A DNA stretch of 64,000 nt from Amycolatopsis lurida (GTDB lineage: Bacteria > Actinomycetota > Actinomycetes > Mycobacteriales > Pseudonocardiaceae): positions 124,001-188,000 of the forward strand of contig NZ_FNTA01000002.1 of assembly GCF_900105055.1 (NCBI RefSeq), read 5' to 3'. Position numbers and translations under genes: made by a program. The notes under the pieces were generated by a model. The model ran no database searches, was not told the origin of the DNA, and was given only the letters and a program-made list of their open reading frames with translations. Every line of letters begins with the position of its first letter. Positions within the stretch are counted from its first letter, which is position 1. Below, one piece after another: positions 1-8,026 of the stretch.

Positions 1-1041
1 GCAGCCTGCCAGCCAGGTACGCCACTCGTGCTGTCGCGGGTCGTCACCCGGCGACAGCAAGGCGGTGGCCGCGGTGCTCAGCGCGTCCCCGGCGTGTTCC
101 GGTTCGCGATAGGTGAACCCACCGGAGGGGCAGGCCAGCTCGCGCAGCCGGTGGAGTACCGGGCCGGCGTGCGGGCCGGTGTCCGCGCCCAAGGCCCGCA
201 GCGAGCCGATCGCGCAGAAGGAGGCCCAGACGTCGGCGACGTCGTAACCGGCCCATCGGACGAACGCGCCGTCGGGCGACCGGCGGTCGAGGATCCAGTC
301 GAGACAGCGTTGCCGCTCGGCCGGGGCCGAGCCCAGCGTTTCGAGCGCGGCCGTCGCCCGGTAGGTGGCCCACATGCACGGGGTGTCCGCCGACGGGCCG
401 AACCGGAACCCGCCTTCGGCCTGTTGCTGCTCCCGCAGCCAGCGCACCAGCGCGGGACGGTCCCAGGGAAAGGGCGCATCCGGTTCCACGGCCCGTAAAG
501 CCCGCCAGGACATCACGCCGTAGAAGCAGGCTCGGACGTCGGATGCCATCGTTCCGGCGTGCTCGGGCGACCAGCCGAGACCGCCGTCCGGCGCCTGCAG
601 CGCTCGCAGCCAGCTCACCAGCCGATCCGGGTCGGGCGGGGCTTCCCGGCACACTTCCACCATGGTGCGCACCGAAAAATGCGTGGCCCAGACATCGGGG
701 GCCTGGCCGGGCAGCATGGCGTACGCGGTACCGGACCAGGTCCGGCGCAGCCAGTCGAGTGTCGTGCCGAGCTTGGGGATCTCGGCACCGAGCTCGGCCA
801 TCGCCTGGGTGCAGTAGAACGTCGCCCACGCGTCGGACGCCATGCCCTTGCTCCAGGCGTAACCGCCGTCGGTGTTGCGGCGGCCGCCGAGGTAGTCCAG
901 CGTGGCGGCGCGGCCGGGCAGGTCGGCGGTCCGATCCAGCCACGAGGCCGTGCGGACGGCGGCGTAGGTGCACCACAGATCCGCTTCACCGGTGGTGACG
1001 GCGCTCCCGATCGGTGCGTGGGGAGCGAGGCGCACGGTCAT
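1..1041 (-). CDS. Terpene-cyclase/prenyltransferase-fold repeat protein, 3' end outside window
   Basis: This frame is open from an ATG at 1041 through the left edge (347 codons, no stop). It contains regularly spaced QW-like repeats such as RRNTDGGYAW, QAPDGGLGW, QQAEGGFRF, RSPDGAF and ACPSGGFTY, separated by helices rich in W-A-T and L-R. This is the pattern of the alpha6/alpha6 toroid found in squalene-hopene cyclases and protein prenyltransferase beta subunits. No DxDD-type cyclase motif is visible in the part present, so catalysis is unproven. The start overlaps the stop of the upstream ligase gene (ATGA), which implies translational coupling. I infer that it works with the ligase, perhaps on an activated acyl or isoprenoid substrate. 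Family assignment is good; function is unknown. Confidence 0.8.
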   Translation of the reverse strand, partial: MTVRLAPHAPIGSAVTTGEADLWCTYAAVRTASWLDRTADLPGRAATLDYLGGRRNTDGGYAWSKGMASDAWATFYCTQAMAELGAEIPKLGTTLDWLRRTWSGTAYAMLPGQAPDVWATHFSVRTMVEVCREAPPDPDRLVSWLRALQAPDGGLGWSPEHAGTMASDVRACFYGVMSWRALRAVEPDAPFPWDRPALVRWLREQQQAEGGFRFGPSADTPCMWATYRATAALETLGSAPAERQRCLDWILDRRSPDGAFVRWAGYDVADVWASFCAIGSLRALGADTGPHAGPVLHRLRELACPSGGFTYREPEHAGDALSTAATALLSPGDDPRQHEWRTWLAGC

Positions 1042-2354
1042 CCGCGCGCCCCCACTACCCGGAAGTTCGATCGTTTCCAGCTCTTCTGCGACGCCCCGCT
1101 CTTGGTACTGGCGGGCAACTGGTTGACGAAGAGTACTTCGTCCCATTCCAGGCCGAGCACCTCGCGGGAAGAGTGCTGGAGCCGGTCGGCCATCGTCGCT
1201 TCCCCCGCCCGGTCCCAATGCACGTCCCGTTCCAGGATCAACCGGGCGAACGCCCCCGGCGCGTCGGTCTCCATCAGGTAGCCGGTCGCCTCGGTCTCCC
1301 CGTAGACCACCTCTTCGACCGCGCGCACGGTGAGTTTCGCACCGCGTACGGCCACGGCGTCCGAACCGCGCCCGACGACTTCGATCACCGGGGCGTCGTC
1401 ACCGCAGCCGCAGTGGGCACCCATCCGCACGTCGTCCCCGGTGTCCAGCCGCAGCACGCACCGGGCATGAAGGTTGAGCGGGGTGACCACGAGTCGTCCG
1501 GTGCCGCTTTCCGGTAGGGGGCGGACCGTTCCGTCGTCGTCGGCGAGTTCGAAGTAGTTGGTCGCGGTCAGCAAATGCAAGCGATCCCGGGTGCAGCCGG
1601 CGGCGAGGGTGCCGGTCTCCGTGCTGCCGTAGCTCGCGTCGAGTACGGAGGCGTCCCACCACCGGCCGAGACGAGTCCGGAACGGCGCGGTGCTGACTTC
1701 GCCGAGCAACATCATCCGGTGCACGTCGGCGCTCAGTTCCGCCAATAGCCCGCGTTGTTTGACCAGCCTGCTGAACTGCAGTGCCACTCCGGGCGCGGCG
1801 AAAACGGTGGTCGGCCGGAACGACCGGCACAGTCCGATCAGCCGGTCCCAGTCGGAGATCCCGGTCGCGAAGGGATAGGCCCGGGTGTGCGGTCGCCCGA
1901 GGTACTCGCAGACACCGACGATAAGGTCCGCCACCGGCACGATGTCCGAGGGCAGCATAATCAATACACGTTCATTTTCCGGCAACAGATCTCGCCATGC
2001 TTCCGCCACCGAAACGGTGTTCCAGATTATGTCCTCCGCCAACCTCGGCGTCGGCGTCGGCAGCCCGGTGGTGCCGGTCGTTTCATAATACTTCGCCGCC
2101 GCGTCGACCGAGGCCGCAAGGAATTCATGCGGGTTTTCCTTGAGGTGCCGCTTGCTGGTCGTGCCGAGTTCTTCGAACCTGGCGAAGGAGTACGCCGGCA
2201 GGCCGTCGTAGGCTTCGGTCTGTCCTGCGCGCCGCCAGGTTTCGGCAAGTTTTCGCAGGTAGAAGTCTTTTTCCGGCAGTCTCCGCTGCTGCTCGCGGAT
2301 CTCGTTCCCTGCCTGCTCCATCAGCCGCAAGCGATCGCTGCTGTTGATGATCAA
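1038..2354 (-). CDS. PaaK/LuxE-family AMP-forming acyl ligase
   Basis: 438-residue protein of the ANL (adenylate-forming) superfamily, closest in layout to phenylacetate-CoA ligase (PaaK) and LuxE acyl-protein synthetases. Visible motifs are YYETTGTTGLPTPTP (phosphate-binding loop), DASYGSTETG (A5-like, contacting adenine) and LRLDTGDDV (ribose-binding Asp) followed by the C-terminal hinge. A CGCGDD stretch after the TGD motif may be a metal or structural knuckle. I chose the TTG at 2354 because GGGGAGGAA lies 8 nt upstream; the frame stays open further 5' but without a ribosome site. Its stop overlaps the next gene by ATGA. It should activate a carboxylic acid for transfer to CoA, a carrier protein or an amine. 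The substrate cannot be read from sequence. Confidence 0.85.
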   Translation of the reverse strand: MIINSSDRLRLMEQAGNEIREQQRRLPEKDFYLRKLAETWRRAGQTEAYDGLPAYSFARFEELGTTSKRHLKENPHEFLAASVDAAAKYYETTGTTGLPTPTPRLAEDIIWNTVSVAEAWRDLLPENERVLIMLPSDIVPVADLIVGVCEYLGRPHTRAYPFATGISDWDRLIGLCRSFRPTTVFAAPGVALQFSRLVKQRGLLAELSADVHRMMLLGEVSTAPFRTRLGRWWDASVLDASYGSTETGTLAAGCTRDRLHLLTATNYFELADDDGTVRPLPESGTGRLVVTPLNLHARCVLRLDTGDDVRMGAHCGCGDDAPVIEVVGRGSDAVAVRGAKLTVRAVEEVVYGETEATGYLMETDAPGAFARLILERDVHWDRAGEATMADRLQHSSREVLGLEWDEVLFVNQLPASTKSGASQKSWKRSNFRVVGARG

Positions 2355-2741
2355 GGACAATTCCTCCCCAGGAAATAAAGCAATCGATGATCCGCTCGTG
2401 TCCCCATGGCGATTCAATCGCCGGTGGAGTTTAGCACTAAACACCGAACTGTCGCAAGTTGTCCTGCGAGCCATCGCCGGTCGTCCCAATCGCCGCCGAC
2501 GTCACTCTGGTGGCGGTACGGGCCCTGTTGGGCGCTGAGTACAGTCCTCGCCAGATGAATTACCGGCAGTCGTCGGCGTGCGCTCGTCTGCACTATATCG
2601 CCGCCCTGGTCGGTGAAACACCCACTTTCGTTCGCCCGGTCGCGCCGAGCCAATAAGACGTGTCGCGAAGGTGAACGACTCATCGTGGCTGCGTACAGGC
2701 GAATCAAACAGACCCAGCATGCCTCTAAGACAGGGAGCGTC
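2355..2741. promoter_or_regulatory. Divergent promoter region with two adjacent palindromes
   Basis: 387-bp divergent intergenic region between the ligase and the amidotransferase genes, AT-richer than its surroundings. Two perfect palindromes sit side by side: GGCGATT-C-AATCGCC at 2408-2422 and GTTTAG-CA-CTAAAC at 2429-2442. They lie 54-88 bp upstream of the ligase start, a position expected for an operator. No matching regulator gene is adjacent. I see no convincing gene in this stretch. Confidence 0.5.
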
Positions 2742-4571
2742 ATGTGCGGAATCGCCGGCTGGATCGATCTCAGCCGTCCCACCGAGTGGAAGGAAGCGGA
2801 TCTCGAACGCATGACCCGTACGCTGGTCCGCCGCGGCCCGGACGACGAAGGGCTGTGGGCGGACAGGCATGTGGGACTCGGCCACCGCAGGCTGGCCGTT
2901 CTCGACGTGCGCAGGGGCGTCCAGCCGATGATCGCGGGCTCGGCCGAGCAGCCCCACGCCGTGCTCTGCTACAGCGGAGAGGTCTACAACTTCCGTGAGC
3001 TGCGGTCGGAACTGGCGGCGCGCGGGCACGTCTTTCGAACCCACGGCGACACCGAAGTGGTGCTCAATGCCTATCTGGAGTGGGGCGAGAGCTTCGTCGA
3101 ACGGCTCAGCGGGATGTTCGCCTTCGCGTTGTGGGACCCCCGTGCGCGGAGGCTGCTCCTCGTTCGCGACCGGCTGGGCATCAAGCCCCTGTACTACGCC
3201 CGGGCCGGCGACGCGGTGCTGTTCGCGTCCGAGCCGAAGGCGGTGCTCGCCCACCCGGAGTTCACCGCCCGCATCGACCACCAGGGGCTCGCCGATCTGC
3301 TGGGGCTGGTCAAGACTCCCGGCGTGACCCCGTTCCGCGACCTGTACGAGGTGCCGCCGGGACACGTCCTCACCGTCGACGGCAACGGCAGCCGCTTGTC
3401 CCGCTACTGGGCATTGCCGACCATTCCGCACGAAGACGACATCGTGGACACGGTCGCCCACGTTCGGGAGTTGCTCTTCGACATCGTGCGCGAGCAGTTG
3501 ATCACCGACGTACCGCTGTGCACCCTGCTGTCCGGCGGCCTGGACTCGAGTGCGCTGACGGCCATCGCCACCGACGTCCTCGGCAAAGCGGGGGAGGGGC
3601 CGGTCCGTTCGTTCTCCGTCGACTTCGTCGGCAGCGCCGACCATTTCCGGGCCAGTGAGTTCCGGCCGGAACGGGACAATCCGTACGCGCTCCAGGTCGT
3701 CGACCATCTCGGTACGGCACACCAGACCATCGAACTGGCGGACGAAGCCCTTACCGAGGACCGGAATCGCGACGCCGTCCTGGGCGCGCACGACCTCCCG
3801 CTCACCTTCGGCGACGTCGACACCTCGCTGTACTTGCTCTTCTCGGCCATCCGCGAACAGTCGACCGTCGCACTGTCCGGCGAATCCGCGGACGAGGTGT
3901 TCGGCGGCTACAACTGGTTCCACGATCCGCGCGTGGTCGGTACGGCGGACTTTCCCTGGCTCAGCACCATGCAGTTCGTCCCCGAGCGCATGCTGACCGC
4001 CGAGTTCCGCGAGCACACGAGGTTCGGGGAGTACCGGGCCGATCGCTACCGGGAGGCGATCGGCGAAGTCGAGTACCTGCCGGGAGAAGACGCGCAGGAC
4101 CGGCGGATGCGCGAGTTCGGTCATCTGCACCTCACACGCTGGTTGCCGGTCCTGCTGGACCGCAAGGACCGGCTCAGCATGGCCGCCGGTCTCGAGGTGC
4201 GGGTGCCCTTCTGCGACCACCGGCTGGTCGAGTACGTGCACAACATCCCGTGGAAGATCAAGACCTACGACGGCAGGGAAAAGAGCGTGCTCCGAGGCGC
4301 GTCGGCGGGGCTGCTGCCCGGCTCCGTCCTGAACCGGAAAAAGAGCCCGTATCCCACCACGGCGGACACCCGGTACGAACGGGATCTGCGCCGGCGAGTG
4401 GGCACCCTGCTCGCGGAAAACCGGTCACCGGCACTGGACATCGTCGACGCGGGAGCCCTCCGCGAGTTGTTGAGCAGGCCTGAGGGCTACTTCGACACCC
4501 AGCTCCGGCGCAACCCGCTGGAAACCGCCTTGAGCCTCGCCCAGTGGTACCGGGAGCAGTGGAGCTCGTGA
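2742..4571 (+). CDS. Asparagine synthetase-type glutamine amidotransferase
   Basis: 609 residues. It begins MCGIAGW, so Cys2 is free to act as the N-terminal nucleophile of a class II glutaminase once Met is removed. The C-terminal synthetase domain carries the PP-loop SGGLDSS from about residue 264, which activates a carboxylate as the acyl-AMP. Beta-lactam synthetases share this fold but usually lose the glutaminase Cys, so the intact site argues for true glutamine-dependent amidation. The ATG at 2742 is preceded by AGGGAG and must be used for Cys2 to work. It starts the rightward operon next to diaminopropionate genes. Primary asparagine synthesis is possible, but the neighbours favour amidation or ring closure of a Dap-derived acid. 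Confidence 0.88.
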   Translation: MCGIAGWIDLSRPTEWKEADLERMTRTLVRRGPDDEGLWADRHVGLGHRRLAVLDVRRGVQPMIAGSAEQPHAVLCYSGEVYNFRELRSELAARGHVFRTHGDTEVVLNAYLEWGESFVERLSGMFAFALWDPRARRLLLVRDRLGIKPLYYARAGDAVLFASEPKAVLAHPEFTARIDHQGLADLLGLVKTPGVTPFRDLYEVPPGHVLTVDGNGSRLSRYWALPTIPHEDDIVDTVAHVRELLFDIVREQLITDVPLCTLLSGGLDSSALTAIATDVLGKAGEGPVRSFSVDFVGSADHFRASEFRPERDNPYALQVVDHLGTAHQTIELADEALTEDRNRDAVLGAHDLPLTFGDVDTSLYLLFSAIREQSTVALSGESADEVFGGYNWFHDPRVVGTADFPWLSTMQFVPERMLTAEFREHTRFGEYRADRYREAIGEVEYLPGEDAQDRRMREFGHLHLTRWLPVLLDRKDRLSMAAGLEVRVPFCDHRLVEYVHNIPWKIKTYDGREKSVLRGASAGLLPGSVLNRKKSPYPTTADTRYERDLRRRVGTLLAENRSPALDIVDAGALRELLSRPEGYFDTQLRRNPLETALSLAQWYREQWSS

Positions 4572-4591
4572 TCGTCCCGACGGGAGGAAAG

Positions 4592-5656
4592 ATGGAGAAC
4601 CGGTGGCTCGCGGACGTACTCGCCAGGCCCACTCCGGAGTCGGTGCGGTTCCTGGGCCGGACCGAGGTCGTGGACTGCCTGGCGCGGATCGACGTCGTGG
4701 CCGCGGTCAAGGACGCACTGGTGAGTCATCACCACGGCCGGACGATCCTGCCGAGTGAGGCGTACCTGTCCTGGACCAATCAGCACGGCGCCTACAGCCG
4801 CTCGATCGGCATGCCGGGCGCGGTGCTCGACCAGGGCGACGAAGCCGCCTACGGCATGAAGATCATCAACGCCAGTGTGTCGAATCCGGAGTTCGGCCTG
4901 GAACGGGCCGGTGGCCTCGGGCTCTGCTTCGATCCGCGGACGGCGCGGGTCACCGCGGTGATGGAGGTCGGCGTGCTCAGCGCCGTGCGGACGGCCGCCG
5001 TGACCGCGATCGCCGTCGAAGCCACCGGATACGGGTCGGTTCGCTCGCTGGCCGTCGTGGGGTGCGGAACCCAGGCGCGGGTGCATCTCGCCCTGTTGCT
5101 CGCGAGATGCCCGGAGCTGAGGCGGATCACCTTGTGCGACGTGCGACGGCCGGTGGCCGAAAGCCTCGCCGGTGAACTCGTTTCCCGGCACCCGGGAGTT
5201 TCGTTCTCCGTCGCGGCCACGCCTGCCGAGGCGATGGCCGACGCGGAAATGACACTGTTCCTGACCACCGTCTCCGAGGGGTATGTGCGGCCGGATTGGG
5301 TGCGTCCCGGATCGCTTCTGCTCAACGTCTCGCTCGGCGACCTGACCGATGAGGTCCTCACCGGCGCCTCCGCCCTCGTCGTCGACGACGTCCAGCTGAT
5401 CGTCGAGAATCCGCGGCGGCCTCTGGGGCGACTGATCAACGAGGGAAGGATCGCCGCGAAGGCGCGGGCGGACCGGCCCTCGATCACCGCGACGATCGGC
5501 GAACTGCTCGCCGGCGACATGCTCTCGGAGCGGCCGGACACCGGCTACGTCGTCGTGAATCCTTTCGGGCTCGGCATTCTCGATGTCGCGCTGTTCGGTG
5601 CGGTACTGCGCCGGGCAAGCAGCGCGGGTATCGGGCAGGTCTTGGAGCTCGTCTGA
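4592..5656 (+). CDS. sbnB: SbnB-like dehydrogenase, 2,3-diaminopropionate synthesis
   Basis: 354 residues of the ornithine cyclodeaminase/mu-crystallin family. A Rossmann motif AVVGCGTQARVHL lies near residue 155, and the N-terminal substrate domain carries the K-I-I-N-A-S segment of this family. In staphyloferrin B synthesis SbnB oxidatively cleaves N-(2-amino-2-carboxyethyl)-L-glutamate to L-2,3-diaminopropionate plus 2-oxoglutarate with NAD+. The matching SbnA gene lies 1.3 kb downstream in the same operon, which supports this role over ornithine cyclodeamination. The ATG at 4592 follows GGGAGGAAAG; a longer in-frame start at 4544 lacks a ribosome site and would overlap the upstream gene. 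Confidence 0.87.
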   Translation: MENRWLADVLARPTPESVRFLGRTEVVDCLARIDVVAAVKDALVSHHHGRTILPSEAYLSWTNQHGAYSRSIGMPGAVLDQGDEAAYGMKIINASVSNPEFGLERAGGLGLCFDPRTARVTAVMEVGVLSAVRTAAVTAIAVEATGYGSVRSLAVVGCGTQARVHLALLLARCPELRRITLCDVRRPVAESLAGELVSRHPGVSFSVAATPAEAMADAEMTLFLTTVSEGYVRPDWVRPGSLLLNVSLGDLTDEVLTGASALVVDDVQLIVENPRRPLGRLINEGRIAAKARADRPSITATIGELLAGDMLSERPDTGYVVVNPFGLGILDVALFGAVLRRASSAGIGQVLELV

Positions 5657-5714
5657 CCGGGCCGTCGTGGCCCGGCGGAACCTTCACCGTCATCGATTTC
5701 ACAGGGGAGTTCAG

Positions 5715-6728
5715 GTGCGGTTGCCCAACCATCGTGGCCCGGTGAGCGAAATCCTCATCCGTGCCTTCCAACACCCGCCGGAGGCGGAGGACGAATCGGC
5801 TCTGGAGGCGATTCCGGCGAGTGAGATCGAAACCCTCTCCGACGAGGATCTGCAGCTGAGCCTGTTCCTGTGTTACGGGCTCCAGTACTGCCTGTTCGGC
5901 GAAACGGCGCAACACTGGGAATGGGAGACCTCCCTGATCGGCTTGCGGAAGCGGCTCGAAGTCCGCTTCGCCCGTGAGCTCAGGGAAACGGCGGGACAGC
6001 TCCCGGTGGTGGACGTGGAGAAGCTTCCCGAGTTTCTGATGGACCTCGGGAAGCCGAGCCCTGGCCGCTCTCTTTCGCGCTACCTCAAGCAGGACGCGAC
6101 GATGGAGCAGTTCCAGGAGTTCCTCATGCACCGCTCCGTCTACAGTCTCATGGAAGCGGACCACCACAGCCTCGTCATCCCGCGTGTCCGCGGCGGCGGC
6201 AAACCGGCACTGGTGGAGATCCAGGCCGACGAGTACGGGGGCGGGATCCCTGGCCGCCTGCATTCCCAATTGTTCGAGCTGACGCTGAACGAGCTCGGAA
6301 TGCTCACCGAATTCGGCTCGTACTTCGAGGACGTCCCGGCTTGTTCGCTGACGACGGTGAACGTGATATCGTATTTCGGGACCTACGGTCGGCACCGAGG
6401 TGCGATGCTCGGAAATCTCGCGATGACGGAAATCGGCTCGCACTACGTGAATCGCAATTTCCGGAACGGGCTGCAACGACTGAACGGGTCGGACGATTCG
6501 TGGCTGTTCTTCCAGGAGCACATCGTGGCCGACGCCGTCCACGAGCAGCTCGCCGCCTACGACATGTGCGGCCGATTCGTACGGGACAATCCGCGCGAGG
6601 TGTCCGACATGGTCTTCGGTGCCGTCGTGACGGCCGAGTTGGGCGCGCGGGCCAACGAACACATGCTGTCGTCCTGGGAACGCGGTGAGTCCTCTCTCCG
6701 CGGCGCGGCCTCCGTGGCCGCCGGCTGA
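5715..6728 (+). CDS. Haem-oxygenase-like diiron oxidase (HDO family)
   Basis: 337 residues, with a GTG start at 5715 behind CAGGGGAG. The C-terminal two thirds show HDO metal-ligand patterns: Glu173 in DEYGGG followed by His183 (RLHSQLF), then Glu268-His269-x3-Asp273-x2-His276. An earlier Glu in HWEWET near residue 74 is a likely further ligand. Members of this superfamily include N-oxygenases (SznF, RohS) and C-C cleaving or desaturating enzymes (UndA, BesC). The chemistry here cannot be chosen from sequence, but a Dap-derived amine is a natural substrate. The last base of the stop codon is the first base of the next ATG, tying it to the CDGSH protein. Confidence 0.85.
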   Translation: MRLPNHRGPVSEILIRAFQHPPEAEDESALEAIPASEIETLSDEDLQLSLFLCYGLQYCLFGETAQHWEWETSLIGLRKRLEVRFARELRETAGQLPVVDVEKLPEFLMDLGKPSPGRSLSRYLKQDATMEQFQEFLMHRSVYSLMEADHHSLVIPRVRGGGKPALVEIQADEYGGGIPGRLHSQLFELTLNELGMLTEFGSYFEDVPACSLTTVNVISYFGTYGRHRGAMLGNLAMTEIGSHYVNRNFRNGLQRLNGSDDSWLFFQEHIVADAVHEQLAAYDMCGRFVRDNPREVSDMVFGAVVTAELGARANEHMLSSWERGESSLRGAASVAAG

Positions 6729-6964
6729 TGGACGGGCAGGGAGCGCAGCGGCCCGCGCCGGCCACCGTCGTGGTGTGCCAGGACGGCCCGGTCATCATCC
6801 GCGGGGACTACGACCTGCGCAGCCAGACCGACGAACCGATCGATCCGCAGCGCAAGACCATCGCGCTCTGCCGGTGCGGACGTTCACTGCAGAAGCCGTT
6901 CTGCGACGGCAGCCATATCTGGGCGAAGGGCGTCGGCAATGGAGATCGAACGAACCGGACGTGA
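6728..6964 (+). CDS. CDGSH-type iron-sulfur protein
   Basis: 78 residues with one CDGSH motif: CRCG, then FCDGSH. The three Cys and one His bind a labile 2Fe-2S cluster in this family. The fold also shows the usual preceding strand (GPVIIRGDYDL). The gene starts inside the stop codon of the diiron oxidase (TGATG), so the two are translated together. I infer that it delivers electrons or iron to the oxidase; small proteins of this type often neighbour HDO genes. There is no signal peptide, so it is cytoplasmic. Confidence 0.9.
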   Translation: MDGQGAQRPAPATVVVCQDGPVIIRGDYDLRSQTDEPIDPQRKTIALCRCGRSLQKPFCDGSHIWAKGVGNGDRTNRT

Positions 6965-6992
6965 CCAGTGATCCTGGTACGAGGGGGAGGAA

Positions 6993-8009
6993 ATGACGTT
7001 GCCCGCTGAACTGCACGGCCCGGTGCCGGGCAGAACCCCGATGTTGAACGCCGTGACGAGGTATCGCGGCAGAACGACGAATCTCTGGTTGAAACTGGAA
7101 CAGGAGAATCCGTTCGGGTCCATCAAGGACAGAGTGGCGTACTCGCTGCTTTCCTCGATCTTCGAGTCGGGTGTGCTCTGCGGAGGGATCATCGAGTCGA
7201 CGTCCGGAAACCTGGGCGTCGCGCTGGCGAGGTATGCCCAGATCTGCGGCGTGGAATTCACGGCCGTCGTCGATCCGCGGACGTCGCGCAAGCTCGTGCG
7301 GCAGATGCGGAGCGCGGACGCGAAGATCGTGGAAGTGACCGAACCCGACGAGACGCGCGGCTACCTGCTTTCCCGGCTCGCCTACATCCGCGACCGGATG
7401 GCCGTCGAGGATCTGCTCGTGTGGCCGAACCAGTACGAGAATCCGGCCAACCCCCGCGCGCATTCCGAGGGGACCGCGCCGGAGATCTTCGCCACCGTTC
7501 CCCGTGGCGAACTCGATGTCTTCCTCGGAGTGTCGACCGGCGGGACCGTTCGCGGGTTCACGGACTACGTCGAGCGGAACAGGCTGTCCTGGCGGTGCGT
7601 CGCGGTGGACGAGGTGGGATCCGTCGCGCTCGGTGGTCCGCCGGCGACTCGCAGCCTGAACGGGATCGGCGCGAGCCGGAGCTCGTCCTTCGTGGACGGG
7701 CGGGCCTGCCTGAACGTGAAGGTGACCGCCGCCGAAGCGGTGGCCGCGTGCGACTGGGTCGCGAGCGAACTGGGCGTCCGGGTCGGCGGCAGCTCGGGAG
7801 CCGCCGTGGCCGGTGCCGTGCGGTGGATCCGCGAGGGGCTCGGCGCGGAGCACGTGGTCGTCGTCTGCCCGGACGGCGGCGACCGATACGAGGACACGAT
7901 CTATTCGCCGGGCTGGCGCCGAGCGAAGGAACTCACCGCGCGGGCGGAGATGGAATTCCCCGAGGTGTGCTCGGCGCGGGTCGTGGACAATTCGCTGGTC
8001 TTGCTCTGA
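6993..8009 (+). CDS. sbnA: SbnA-like PLP enzyme, 2,3-diaminopropionate synthesis
   Basis: 338-residue fold-type II PLP enzyme of the cysteine synthase family. The Schiff-base lysine is Lys45 in NPFGSIKDR, the cofactor phosphate loop is TGGTVRGF, and the substrate loop is ESTSGNLG. SbnA joins O-phospho-L-serine with L-glutamate to give the precursor that SbnB cleaves. Pairing with the upstream SbnB-like gene is the main reason for this call over cysteine synthase. The ATG at 6993 follows GGGGGAGGAA. Downstream, the carbamoyltransferase-like gene begins 18 bp after the stop. Confidence 0.88.
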   Translation: MTLPAELHGPVPGRTPMLNAVTRYRGRTTNLWLKLEQENPFGSIKDRVAYSLLSSIFESGVLCGGIIESTSGNLGVALARYAQICGVEFTAVVDPRTSRKLVRQMRSADAKIVEVTEPDETRGYLLSRLAYIRDRMAVEDLLVWPNQYENPANPRAHSEGTAPEIFATVPRGELDVFLGVSTGGTVRGFTDYVERNRLSWRCVAVDEVGSVALGGPPATRSLNGIGASRSSSFVDGRACLNVKVTAAEAVAACDWVASELGVRVGGSSGAAVAGAVRWIREGLGAEHVVVVCPDGGDRYEDTIYSPGWRRAKELTARAEMEFPEVCSARVVDNSLVLL

Positions 8010-8026
8010 AGACGGGGGTACTTCGC

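Noticed and set aside
28..976. Several long rightward and leftward ORFs overlapping the left-edge gene
   Set aside because: Their products are Arg/Pro/Gly-rich shadows. The frame with clear QW repeats runs through the left edge and explains the region.
2742..4571. Beta-lactam synthetase
   Set aside because: The N-terminal catalytic Cys of the glutaminase is intact, unlike typical beta-lactam synthetases. Ring closure is not excluded but cannot be called.
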